Source of the DNA: Heterostelium album PN500
Taxonomy: Eukaryota > Evosea > Eumycetozoa > Acytosteliales > Acytosteliaceae
DNA: 64,000 nucleotides
Assembly (NCBI RefSeq): GCF_000004825.1
Contig: NW_008805103.1
Span: 433,941-497,940 of the forward strand
Direction: 5' to 3'
This document shows, piece after piece, positions 11,501-21,323 of the stretch. How positions within the stretch are numbered: position 1 is the stretch's first letter; every line of letters starts with the position of its first letter. The notes beneath the pieces were generated by a model. That model was not told the DNA's origin. It did not search any database and saw nothing but the letters and a program-made list of their open reading frames with translations. The position numbers were made by a program, and so were the translations under genes.

Positions 11501-12710
11501 TGCAGGGTTTGGTAACAATAGTTTGTCTATTACTCCATATGTAAGATATTCGCTGGATTCCCATTACGTACCAATTAGTTCACCCAGCTTTTTAACATTT
11601 ACCAATGCCATTATAAATATTCCTGCGTTTGGATCGAATGGTTATGCCGAATTATATTTCAATTATTCGCAAGGATATGTAACCAACATATTAAGGATAA
11701 TTCCGAGTGTAGTACAACTACCCACACAAACTCCCAGTGGTACACCGGCTTCTTGTCCTCAATCTTGCTCTGGTCATGGTGATTGCACACCCACTGGATG
11801 CTTATGCAACAGTGGATGGGCTGGACCAACTTGTTCACTCCAACTTATCGATGTGACAACCAATGTCGATTCAACCAAACCAACAACCACACAGATAGAT
11901 AAATCCAACACGCTGAATTCATTGATTTCAATCTCATCGATCAGAGAATTGGATTCACAAGGAAATACTGTTTTGGAATTTGGACTCAATGATAATTGGT
12001 CATTCGAAAACAAATCAACAACAGATACAACACTTTATCAATTCAGCACAACACTCGCATCAAATAGAACAACAAGATTGAACGTTACTCTTCAATACTT
12101 CGAGAAACAATCCAACTATTCGTTTGGAAACAAAGAATATTCAATGTCACCATCATCAATGAAATATTCAATTTTGATTGATTCATATCAATTCAAAGAC
12201 AAGCTGAATACACTTCAATTGGTGATCAATGCCACATTGTCACTTTCCGATTCAGACAGTTCATGTATCACCTCTGATTTCAGTGATGACACACAATCAT
12301 CTGAAATTCAATATTTGAAACTTCAAATCAATGGAAAGACTCTCTTTGCCAGATTCATCAACTTTGGAATCATCGATTATCGTATTCAATCTTTAACCAA
12401 CAAACTAATCAGTCCAGATCAACAACATTCAGGCGAATCTTCAACAATAACCACATCATTGGTTGGAATCAATATTCCATACTATGAGAGCTCAGTATTA
12501 TTAGATCCAGATTTCAGTTTGTTGGTTGATCAGGATCCCAATAAATGTGGCCAATCGAACTCAGGATTATCAAATGCTAAGATAGCTGGTATCATCGTTG
12601 GATCCGTTGTTTTCGGAGTGATCATAGTGATTGCCGCCGTATTAATATTAAAACGACGTTATGTATTCCGTTTCGATAAAGGTATAAATATGGTTAAAAT
12701 ATCTAAATAA
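8523..12710 (+). CDS. ComC-like EGF-domain membrane protein, intact
   Basis: Exons 8523-8898, 8973-9557, 9625-9913, 9964-10649 and 10723-12710 join in frame to 1307 aa. The signal peptide has a hydrophobic IYLFVFFLIIV core. A large Asn-glycosylatable ectodomain follows, with paired segments matching the neighbouring paralogue exon by exon. Next come an E-set/IPT-like region (EEGGALTISGAGFGNN), an EGF module (CSGHGDCTPTGCLCNSGWAG), a Ser/Thr-rich stalk and one transmembrane helix (AGIIVGSVVFGVIIVI) with a short basic cytoplasmic tail. Family knowledge: such dictyostelid proteins are cell-surface proteins implicated in cell-cell communication or adhesion during development. The gene is head-to-head with its paralogue, and its stalk-coding region is almost identical to it (11803-12404), while the rest is diverged. 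The ligand is unknown. Confidence 0.88.
11803..12404 (+). repeat. Gene-conversion tract, copy 2 (inverted relative to 4129-4731)
   Basis: This is the partner of the tract in the left paralogue. It begins inside the EGF module, two codons before the GWAG motif, and ends just after the codons for LTNK. In this copy the reading frame is open throughout, so it shows the frame that copy 1 has lost. Confidence 0.9.
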
Positions 12711-12873
12711 ATAATTTAAATTATAAATAAGCGATAGATTATAATCTTTTTTTTTTCAATTTGATTAAGTTTAATCAACTTGATTTCAGGTTGATTCTCT
12801 ATGTTGTTACATATAAGTCGGATTATTTTTTTATTTATTTTTCTATCAATATGGCAAATGGTAATGTCTCGTA

Positions 12874-14056
12874 TCATTTACCATCTATCCTACTGATCTC
12901 TGCCAGAATTTCATATTTCTCTTTCCTGTATTTCTCTTCGACGGCCTCGATTTCCGCGTCTCTAAGTTTATAAATCTGTTTGATAATCTCTACAATCTCT
13001 CTATCGTATTCTTTTGTTGAATCCTCGATCTCTGACTTTATATGTCCATCCAAAAGTTTCATAATAGTCTCTACCTCTTCTATTGATAACAAATCTCTCT
13101 ATATATATAAAGCATTTGTTAGTAAACTAAAGTAAATGCTTAAGTTGTTAATAACCCACCTTCTTATTTAATTCTAAAGAAAAGTTTGGATGACCGAATT
13201 TATCTTTTAGCGACAGCATAATTGGTGTTAGTGAGATCGTATTAGAATGTCCGACGTCACGTGTGAACGTCGATGAATAAGACGAACTCTCTGAAGATGT
13301 ATCGTTTTCGTTGTTTTCTATTTTTAATCTATTTATATCTACATGACCTGATGATGACTAGAAATAATAATAATTATTTAAATAGGTTAATAAACTTTAA
13401 TAATCTTTGTAACCAATTATTTTTCTTTTCTTTTTCTTTTTTTACCTTTAAAGAGCTACCATTACTATGATTATTATTATTACCATTGTTAACACTTCCT
13501 GTTCTCGATTTCAAAAGTTTGTTTAGCGATGTCACCCATTCATCTTTATCAAGTGAATCTGTTGCACATATTCTATAGGTTCTCTCGGTGGTTGTAACTT
13601 GAAAACAATTCTTTCTCTTTGACGACAGTCTCTCTTCGCCACTACAACTAATGATTGTCTCTATTGCTATAGATCCTTTCTCTGTAGTCTTTTATTTTTT
13701 TTTTATTAAAGATTTTGTTTGTTTGTTTGTTTGTTTTTAATAATTAATTAATCAATTAATCAAGTTAATGTTACATGATATTAGATAAGCAAAAAACATA
13801 CATGTTGTGTTTTATAATAATGTAAACCTTCTTCGTCAAGTACACACCATCTTTTCTTCCAATTTTTTATTCTTCCACCCTGTTTCGTAACACTTCCTTC
13901 TTTGATGATTGGTATTTTCTGGTAAATCACAACAAAAATAAATGAGTAAATCATGAAAAGCTGAATATATTTATAACCGATTGATTCCGATCATCAATAT
14001 TAGATATTTACATGTTTGATGGGTCTCTCTTTTGATTCTCTTAAATAACCCGACAT
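12874..14056 (-). CDS. PH-domain protein with C-terminal coiled coil
   Basis: Five exons, all joined in phase 0: 14056-14012, 13918-13802, 13688-13446, 13357-13160 and 13098-12874, giving 275 aa. A pleckstrin-homology domain spans about residues 20-120. Its first strands contain KEGSVTKQGG and the WKKRWCVLD motif, and its C-terminal helix holds the invariant Trp (DKDEWVTSLNKLL). PH domains usually bind phosphoinositides or proteins at membranes. The basic loop K-N-W-K-K-R fits lipid binding but does not prove it. After a Ser/Asn-rich linker the last 70 residues are a charged amphipathic helix (EEVETIMKLL onward) that could dimerise. The gene is convergent with the ComC-like gene (163 bp between stops). 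No catalytic domain is seen, so it is probably an adaptor. Confidence 0.8.
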
Positions 14057-15281
14057 TCTCTCCTCGCTCTCTCTTTTTTATATTCTATTATTAAGGCTTG
14101 TATTCTCGATATTTAAATTATAATAAATAATAGTGATTTGATATTGTTTGTATATATATGTTTTATAAATAATTTGAAAAATGAAACAAAAAGGTAAGGT
14201 AAAGTTGATCACACAACACAAATTATTGCTTGCCTGCTCTGCTTGCGTGTTCTGCTTGTTTGACTAATAATCAAATCAATCAGGTTTTGCTTTTATTTAA
14301 ATGTTGTTGTTGTTGTTATTGTTGTTGTGTTTTAATGATATTGGTGTGTGAGTTGTGATTTATCAGTATAATTATAATGAAAAATGTGGTTGTCAAAAAA
14401 ATCAAAAACATAACAAATAAATTAAAGGAGTTTAGATTTTTTGGTTAACAAAATTGGTTTTTTTTTTTTTTTTTCAAAAAATTCAAAAAATTTTTAATGC
14501 GTTTACATGTTTTATTCATTTTGATTATTTACATCATTATCTTATAAATTCTATCTGTGATAGCATTGGTATTACTTTAAGTAAGTTATATAACAGTCGG
14601 ATTATAATTCTTATTGTTATTTCTGTAGCAAAATTGATACTCTATAGATTTTTTAAATAATCCAATCAAATTGTTTGGAACAGTATGATTTAGAAAAGTA
14701 ATAGATTTAGAAATAATACAAAATAGGAAAAAAAAAACATTGTCTTTTTTTTTAAAAAACTTAAAAGTTTTCTCAATTTTTATAATTTTTTCAAAAGTTT
14801 TTTTATCGATAATACCATTTTTGGAATGGTGACAATAATTAGTTTTAATATTGAAGTAATATTCCATTGGTATCTGGAAAGATGACATGGATGGGGGTGG
14901 GTTTTTTCTTAAAAATATGGTAATTTGGAATCTGTATTGTATGAATCAAATAAATGATTTTCTGCAATCCTGAAGAGTCCTTGGTCCTATCTTCTTTAAC
15001 CTTATAAAATAGTTTTTTACTCCTCTTTAAGTAAAGTTTTAAGAAATCTGGATCTTTTATCCTACGAATTGAAACCTTCAAACTAAAGCACTTTCAATCA
15101 AAGTTTAAGATTTCATTTTTTTAAATATATAATTCTCATATACTTATAAAAAATAATTAAATAATAATTTTAATAATTATATTCTTGGTAAGATATCAAA
15201 AAATATTAAAAAGTTTATTTACAGAATATTAATATTTTCTTTTTAAAAAATTAATAAATAGTGAATAAAAAAGAAAACAAA
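14057..15281. other. 1.2-kb intergenic region, no convincing gene
   Basis: Promoter side of the PH gene (to about 14400) and of the lysine-rich gene. The 14450-15080 part contains two overlapping minus-strand open frames (15081-14845 and 14888-14586) that are rich in Lys/Ile/Phe and low in complexity. They match no family I know and lack splice logic. They could be relics of a gene, but I do not call one. Confidence 0.4.
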
Positions 15282-16175
15282 ATGAGTACTTTAGTTGCAA
15301 GAGAATTTGGTGGTTTTCCAAAGTCAGCACCAGTCGAACCACCTACTCAACTCAAACGTCAAAAGATGAGTGAGGACGATCTTTTGTATTCCTTGAAGGA
15401 TATGTACAAAAGTGATTTCAAGGAGTATCCAACTCAACTGGAAATCGAACGTCCCAACCGTTACGATCTGTCCGAAGGTGCCAACGAAGAACTTGATCGA
15501 CTCATGGATGAGGAATTCGAAAAAGCTCACGAGAAGAAGCTGCCAAGCAACGATCCAAAGAGAAAAGAATCAAAGATGAAGAAGAATAAGGACAATAAGA
15601 AGGAGAAGAAGCCAAAGGACAAGAAGAAGGAGAAGAAAGACAAGAAGGAGAAGGATAAGGAGAAGAAGAAGGAAAAGAAGGAGAAGAAAGATAAGAAGGA
15701 CAAGAAGAAGGATAAGAAGTCCAAACTATCAATGTCATCATCTCAAGAGATCGAAAGTGAATTTCCACTGGAAGACACCATCTTTGAGGATCTCGAGCTC
15801 CTGGATTTGTGGGATAGCGACGAGTCAGAAGATGGCTCCATAGAGATTCTGGAGATTGTCGAATTTGAAATCGAGTCTGATATCGATGAGGAAGAGGAGA
15901 TGCCAAAGAAGAAGAAGGAAAAGAAGGACAAGAAAAAGGAAAAGAAAGATAAGAAGGAGAAGAAGCTAGAGGATAAAGATAAGAAGAGAGAAAAGAAGGA
16001 GAAGAAAGAGAAGAAGGAGAAGAAGCAACTCTCAGATGATGGCGAGCAATATCTCAACCTCCAGAAGAAGAACCCTCAAAGTTTAAACCAAGAGTTCAAA
16101 GCTGACACCTCTGATATTCCATGTTACTCTTGGACCTATGTTGATGGTAAACTCTATTCCAACAACAGAGCATAA
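15282..16175 (+). CDS. Lysine-rich low-complexity protein, unknown function
   Basis: Single exon of 297 aa. I chose the ATG at 15282 (context AAAATG) because the upstream in-frame GTG at 15261 is not a plausible eukaryotic start. The N-terminal 95 residues are of normal composition and look folded or partly folded (LLYSLKDMYKSDF, EELDRLMDEEF). Two Lys/Glu/Asp repeat blocks of KKEKK type (about residues 95-150 and 210-255) flank an acidic segment (about 155-210, rich in E, D, S and I). A short ordinary tail follows, with CYSWTYVDGKLYSNNRA at the end. I do not recognise a family. The basic blocks could act in nucleic-acid binding or nuclear localisation. The tail motif WTYVDGKLYS may be worth a search. 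Confidence 0.75.
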   Translation: MSTLVAREFGGFPKSAPVEPPTQLKRQKMSEDDLLYSLKDMYKSDFKEYPTQLEIERPNRYDLSEGANEELDRLMDEEFEKAHEKKLPSNDPKRKESKMKKNKDNKKEKKPKDKKKEKKDKKEKDKEKKKEKKEKKDKKDKKKDKKSKLSMSSSQEIESEFPLEDTIFEDLELLDLWDSDESEDGSIEILEIVEFEIESDIDEEEEMPKKKKEKKDKKKEKKDKKEKKLEDKDKKREKKEKKEKKEKKQLSDDGEQYLNLQKKNPQSLNQEFKADTSDIPCYSWTYVDGKLYSNNRA

Positions 16176-16600
16176 ATCATTAAATCTTATGTAGAAAAAA
16201 AAAAAAAAAACAACTTCTTGAAGTCACAACAAATAAATTGTAAATATTTAAAAAAGTGTTGATATCTCAAATTTTTTTTTTAATATGATAATCATACCCA
16301 CATCCAATAAGTTAAATTTAATAGAGAAAAATAAAAATAAAAATAAAAATAAAACAAAAATCTAAATTAATGAATTGAAAAAAAGTGAATGTATACCAGT
16401 AATAGGACCAATACTTTCATATACCTTTAATTTATTCTGGGGTGTTGAATCAAAAGAAGGTATAACAGAAAATGTACCAAGAAAAAATCGATAAATAAAG
16501 GGATGAAATAATAGATATGATGAACGATAAAATTGAAAAGTCTGAAGTTGAAACATGGAAAGCTCTCTGTAAAACTTTCTATGATTATTTCAAATAATTT
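16176..16600. other. Intergenic, low complexity
   Basis: Contains the 3' flank of the lysine-rich gene, a poly-A run near 16200 and an (AAAAT)n microsatellite near 16330-16352. No gene is seen. Confidence 0.5.
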
Positions 16601-17390
16601 TTTAAACAGGAAGGTAGCATACGTAGAGTTGGAATAAGTGTCAAAACGTGCTTGATATTGGAAATGCTTGAAGCTGCAAATCGATAGATATCGCAGTCGA
16701 TTCAGTCTGCCCAATATCGAAACGATCTTACCACGGTTGCAGTCGATCGCCGAGTTAGTACTATTCTCGGATAGATATTATGTAGTTTCAATCGTGTAAC
16801 ATTGGCAAAGTTAGTCGACAGATCGATGGCAATCGTTGGTTTGTCTATAAATCCAAAGTAGTTAAGTTCTAGTTACTCTATTTTATTGAACCAAGATGGC
16901 TGTGCTTGATTGAATGGAGTCTGCGCATTGAAATAAATGCCAAGTGAAAGTGATCGAAGTGAATCGATATCACTCTGATCATCGATATTAAATGATTTTG
17001 AGTTCCGTTCATCAGTTTGTTCAATGGGAACTTCTCTAGCTTTGGGAATATTGACATTTGGAAGTTGACCACTCCTCGGTAAACTCTTAGCTTTCGAAGT
17101 TCACCAGCTACTTTGAGATCGTCTATGCTCTGTTTGATAGGTATATCAATAAAAGTCATAGAATCAACTTTCCAATACTTGTATAGTGTGTCATTATAAG
17201 TTTCTATCCAACAGTAGATTCTAGGAGTAATAGGTTCATAAATAATAGTTAACTTTGTTAAAAAGAACTTGTAGTTATTATTATTATTATTATCATTTTT
17301 ACTCTATCAATTTTGGTATCCAGAATTCTTATCATTGAGAGGAATTCAATGGGGTCACAAGTCTAATTGCCATATTCTCCAAATATTTTA
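16600..17390 (-). pseudogene. Decayed paralogue of the adjacent LRR gene
   Basis: Conceptual minus-strand translation in several frames tracks the intact gene at 17640-19229 in order. A poly-Asn linker is followed by KFFLTKLTIIY (intact: KFNLSKLTLIY), then WIETYNDTLYKYWKVDSMTF (intact: WIEAYNDALSRYWSVDSMTI), then ELRKLRVY (intact: ELRELRIY), then IAIDLSTNFANVTRLKL (intact: ISIDLSACFINVTQLKL) and LRYLSI. The order is collinear, but the frame changes repeatedly, stops interrupt it, a segment of the middle is missing and the F-box-like N-terminus is absent. Similarity is about half of positions, so the duplication is old. It lies in tandem, same strand, immediately downstream of the intact copy. 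Confidence 0.8.
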
Positions 17391-17639
17391 TTATAATAAG
17401 GGTCGTTTCGACTTATTATTAGTGACTCATCTACTACTTGTAATAGAGAGGACCGTATTTTATTAAATAAATTTATTAAATATAAAACTATTTCTTAATT
17501 TCATTTTTTAACTCTTAAAGATCTCATTGTTTAGAATTTATTTAAAAAAGATTATTAAAACAACATTTTATTTAAAATAATTAAAACATAGTGTGGTTAT
17601 AGTTAAACTATCTTTCTTTGAACTTAAGAATCGAATAAA

Positions 17640-18870
17640 TCAAATAACACATAGACTCTTTGGATATTTATATTTCATATTTTGTCTCAATATATAAGTT
17701 ATTTCCGATGTGTTGACACTGTCATTGTTGATTTCAATGCACATCAAACGAATGTCCTGAAGGGTTGCGTTCTCTGTTGAAAGCTTGACAAGTTGTTGAT
17801 GTCTTTCCGCTGAATTCTGATGATTGTCGATCTTTAATGAAATAATTGATTTGTTATTTGTTATTAATGAATCAAGTATACTGTTATCTGTAATTTTGGC
17901 TGATAGACGAGTGAGTGTAGTTGATTTCAATATTTGAGTTATCAGTGCTGGATCATCGAGAGGATAGAACCCAAGAGTCAGTCTCTGTAGGTTGCATAGA
18001 TAGTGGAACGCAGAGAGTAGACCACCGAAAAGTGAACAACATTCACCTTTAAGCTTGAGAGTGTGAAGCTGATGACCTATCGATGCCATGTCCATGAGGA
18101 AAACAGTTCTGGTCAAACCGGATTGATAATCAATAAACAATGCCGATTGTCTAAGATTGAAGCCGTCTCTCCAGATCTGTCCATGTCTTGCGTGGTTGGT
18201 AATCGATAGGTATCTAAGATGTCTCAGTTCGCTTAATATTGATATTGGCTGGCCGTTGTTCTTGGTCATGGCAGAGTATTGTGCAATTCTATGGTAGGAA
18301 TGACCAAGTTTCAGTTGTGTAACATTGATAAAGCAAGCCGATAGATCGATACTGATCATCGTATTGAGCGCACTCGTTTCGTTATTCCATTCTACGTTGT
18401 GAGCATGATTCAGTTGGAATGATTGGATGCTATGGAACCATGAAGGATCGGCCTTCTCAAAGAGAGCGAATTGATTGAATTGCCCGGTCAGCGACAGCGA
18501 TAGTAGATTGCACTTTTTCGATAGATCGAAAGAACTCACTGGATATTGATACTTTTGTTTCAGTGCGAATCTCTCAAGCTTAGGGAAACTGGCTCCATCT
18601 ACTTTGGCTGATGATTCAAGGTAGATTCTCAGCTCTCTAAGTTCACTGGTGATTGAAAGTTGTTCGACTATCTGGTTATAAGGTAGATTAATGATAGTCA
18701 TTGAATCTACACTCCAATATCTAGACAACGCATCATTGTAGGCTTCTATCCAAAGGTAATGATTTAATTTTACATTATTTTGAGGTAACGAAGATAAAGG
18801 TATAAAAGAATCGATTTGGTTTAAATATATTAATGTTAATTTACTTAGATTAAATTTTAAACAATCATCA

Positions 18871-18910
<40 letters not shown>

Positions 18911-19229
18911 CGTTATTATTATCGTTATTATTGTTATTATTATTTAATTTTAATAATGATCTTTCATATGAAAGTGGATAGTTTTTAATGAATTCAGTGT
19001 TTGATGTCAATGTTGTGATTCTTATATTCACTTTTGCAATGATTTTCACCAACCAATAGTGTGATATCAATGAGAGTGTCAATACATTCCAGTCATGTCG
19101 ATGATATCTAGACTGTTGATTAGCTAATAACTCTATTATATATCTCCAAATGATATCAGGAAGTATTGTTTGATTACTATTCTCTATTGCTATTACTTTA
19201 TTGTTATAAATAGATAATATAGATCCCAT
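17640..19229 (-). CDS. F-box-like/leucine-rich-repeat protein
   Basis: Single exon of 529 aa. The ATG at 19229 (MGSILS) is chosen because upstream in-frame sequence is AT-rich low complexity and overlaps the tail of a TLDc relic. An F-box-like helix set is seen near residues 25-60 (LPDIIWRYIIELL, SLISHYWLVKII). A poly-Asn linker near 100-125 follows, and then irregular leucine-rich repeats to the C-terminus (LRELRIY, LRHLRYLSI, LCNLQRLTLGFY, LTRLSAK). Dictyostelids have large families of such F-box/LRR proteins; the usual idea is SCF-type substrate recognition. Residues 2-6 (G-S-I-L-S) also fit an N-myristoylation site. A decayed paralogue lies just downstream. Confidence 0.75.
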
Positions 19230-19368
19230 TTTTATAACTATTTGTTTTATAAAAAATCTAAAATTGCAAAAAAACAAAATATTTATTGTTTTACAAAATT
19301 GGATAATAAATTTATCTTTGGAAAGTTTTGGTTTTTTTTTTATTACTTGAATACTTTTAATAAACAAT

Positions 19369-20165
19369 TTAAACAAATCCCCAAATCTCCATTCCAACAC
19401 ATTTGAAGTCTTCTTCGTTTGCAAGTGAATCATTATCAAATGTTTCACTTCGAGATGATGTTCCTTCATTAAATAATTATTCACTGTCTAACCACAAACC
19501 ATATTTTCCCTTAAATCTAAAATAATTATTGGAAACGTTAATATAAATTTATAGTAAATCGTTTGATTAATCAATATATCTTACCCAGCACCCATTGAAA
19601 TTCTGTGAGTACGAAACATCTATTCTCTCTTGTCCATTTATATGATTTATAGGTTGGTTTAAATTTCATTAAGAAACACTCACCTGAACCATAGAATGAT
19701 TTTGAAACTTTGATAGATTCCGAATTAAATCCACCAAAAACATAATATAATAGAAATTTATAAAATGATCCAACAAAATAATATTGATTGATTGATTGAT
19801 ACATACATTATTAAAATCTTTTAATAGAATTATACATGTACCCTACGAATAGGTCTTTGCATACATTGTTTTCATTGAGATACCATCTCTTTCAGTCTTG
19901 TACAAAAATACCCAATCTGACAATCTATATAGAACTGGTAGATCAGGAATAACCTAATGTCAAAAAAAAAAAAAAAGAATTGATTAAATTTTAAGTCCAT
20001 GGAATATTATCAAAAATATATGATGATAAGTTATTTACCTGAAGAGTTTCATCTGGAGTAATAAATGTAGATACACCAAATAGTTTTGGTATGTAAACCT
20101 CTTTGTATTCGTCAGACTCTGTTTCTTCGTCTGATTCATATTCTGTACGATTCCAGAGCAGCATC
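19369..20165 (-). pseudogene. Decayed TLDc-domain gene
   Basis: Minus-strand pieces follow the TLDc domain (TBC/LysM-associated, OXR1-like) in order. First a Glu/Asp-rich leader and PKLFGVSTFITPDETLQ, then the SDWVFLYKTERDGISMKTMY segment. Next come GTCIILLKD, FGGFNSESIKVSKSFYGSGE, KSYKWTRENRCFVL, then KYGLWLDSE and the terminal ETFDNDSLANEEDF...EIWGF. At least one intron with good signals survives (CAG/GTAAAT to ATTAG). The frame is interrupted by two in-frame stops (one after KTYS, one after LDSE), and two exon junctions do not keep phase. TLDc proteins protect against oxidative stress or bind V-ATPase. This copy looks dead, although sequencing errors could explain part of the damage. Confidence 0.7.
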
Positions 20166-20585
20166 ACAACAACTCAAAGACATCACCTATACACACACAT
20201 GAGGTCCATATTTATATTAAATATTGAAATATCACGTTTATTTACGATATATAGTGTTTATATAACATTTGCAAAAGCTACCTTAAAGTTTAAAGTTGCT
20301 GAGTTATTTATGTATTATATATATAGAGCAACGAGTTTTATCCATATACAACGGTTATGTAAGTATAAAAGATATCCGTATGGTATTTCATCCATGTGAG
20401 AAATTCAGCATGAATTAGAACGATGCAGTTTTGCGCTTTTGCCCCATATAAATGAAAATATTTTCCACGGAAACAGCGGCCTGGTCTGCTAAAAGGTGTA
20501 GCCAATAGTGATCATCAAATGAAGGACCAATATTCAGATATTCTAATCGAATTTTGTTCCAAAAAGTTGGTAGATACACTATCAA

Positions 20586-20633
20586 AAAAAAGGTGATCTG
20601 TCGAAGTTAACATTGACTTGAATCACCTTTTTT
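20586..20633. repeat. 12-bp perfect stem-loop
   Basis: Six A plus GGTGAT (20586-20597) pairs with ATCACC plus six T (20622-20633) around a 24-nt loop that itself has partial symmetry. The run of T after the stem would suit a Pol III stop, but no A/B box was seen. Function unknown. Confidence 0.6.
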
Positions 20634-20792
20634 GGCACCTCTATGTCTTGTTAAGCCGGGTTGAGGTATTTTCTCTATTCCTTAAACTCTTTGCTTCTTT
20701 CATTTCTTTAATTAATATTAAATTAATCTATTTGGTTCATTTGGGAATCACCTGCAACACCAGTTCTTCTTTTAAAGATGTTGCATCAATAA

Positions 20793-20955
20793 ATCTGACC
20801 TTGTATTTTGAAGTTGGGTAAGTACTGTTTTTTTTGTTTTCTGAATTTTTTTAGAACGAACGCCACATATTTGTGGGTATCATTTGCTTGGATGATAATC
20901 CTTTTCTTTTTTTGAGGAGTTCGTACTTACCCAACTTCAAAATACAAGGTCAGAT
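20793..20955. repeat. 33-bp perfect inverted repeat with 97-bp spacer
   Basis: Left arm 20793-20825 and right arm 20923-20955 are exact reverse complements. The spacer holds two smaller hairpins: CCACA/TGTGG around TATT near 20860, and ATCAT/ATGAT near 20880-20897. The arms contain a splice-donor-like GTAAGTAC on the plus strand (left). It could be a fold-back element, an inverted fragment duplication or a structured RNA. It is not explained by any neighbouring gene. Confidence 0.8.
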
Positions 20956-21323
20956 GTAGTCGGTGAAATGGAAGTATTAAAAGAAAACGTGTATCGTTTT
21001 TTGAAAACCACTCATAATAAATAAAAAAAATTCTTCGTTATTTTAATATTAATTTTTAAATTACATAACTGTTACACACATTGGTAAATTGTAGAGTTTG
21101 GAGAAAAAAAAAAAAAATTACTATTAAAAGTTGTAAATAGTATTGATTTGGGAGTTGATCTATTTGTCTCAAATATAATAACTATCTGATTCTCAGTACC
21201 TAAGAAAAATAAAATCAAGATATCAATTTGTAAAAAAAAAATGAACATCATCAGCAAAAAAAAAACTTTGAGTCAAAATATATATTAACTTTCTAAAATT
21301 TGTTCATTAATATTTTATTAATT

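Larger units (their letters stand above)
20166..21323. other. Intergenic region with coding relics and two stem-loops
   Basis: No intact gene. Minus-strand reading of about 20420-20575 gives an uninterrupted protein-like stretch (FWNKIRLEYLNIG, HYWLHLLADQ, ENIFIYMG) that may be a further relic, perhaps of the upstream part of the TLDc gene. Two stem-loops are listed separately. The last 250 bp are the AT-rich promoter of the RFT1 gene. Confidence 0.5.

Noticed and set aside
14586-15081. Two overlapping minus-strand open frames as a possible gene
   Set aside because: Lys/Ile/Phe-rich low complexity, no family, no consistent splice sites.
20103-20399. Plus-strand 98-codon frame
   Set aside because: It is antisense to the TLDc relic's acidic leader and has low-complexity Ser/Tyr composition.
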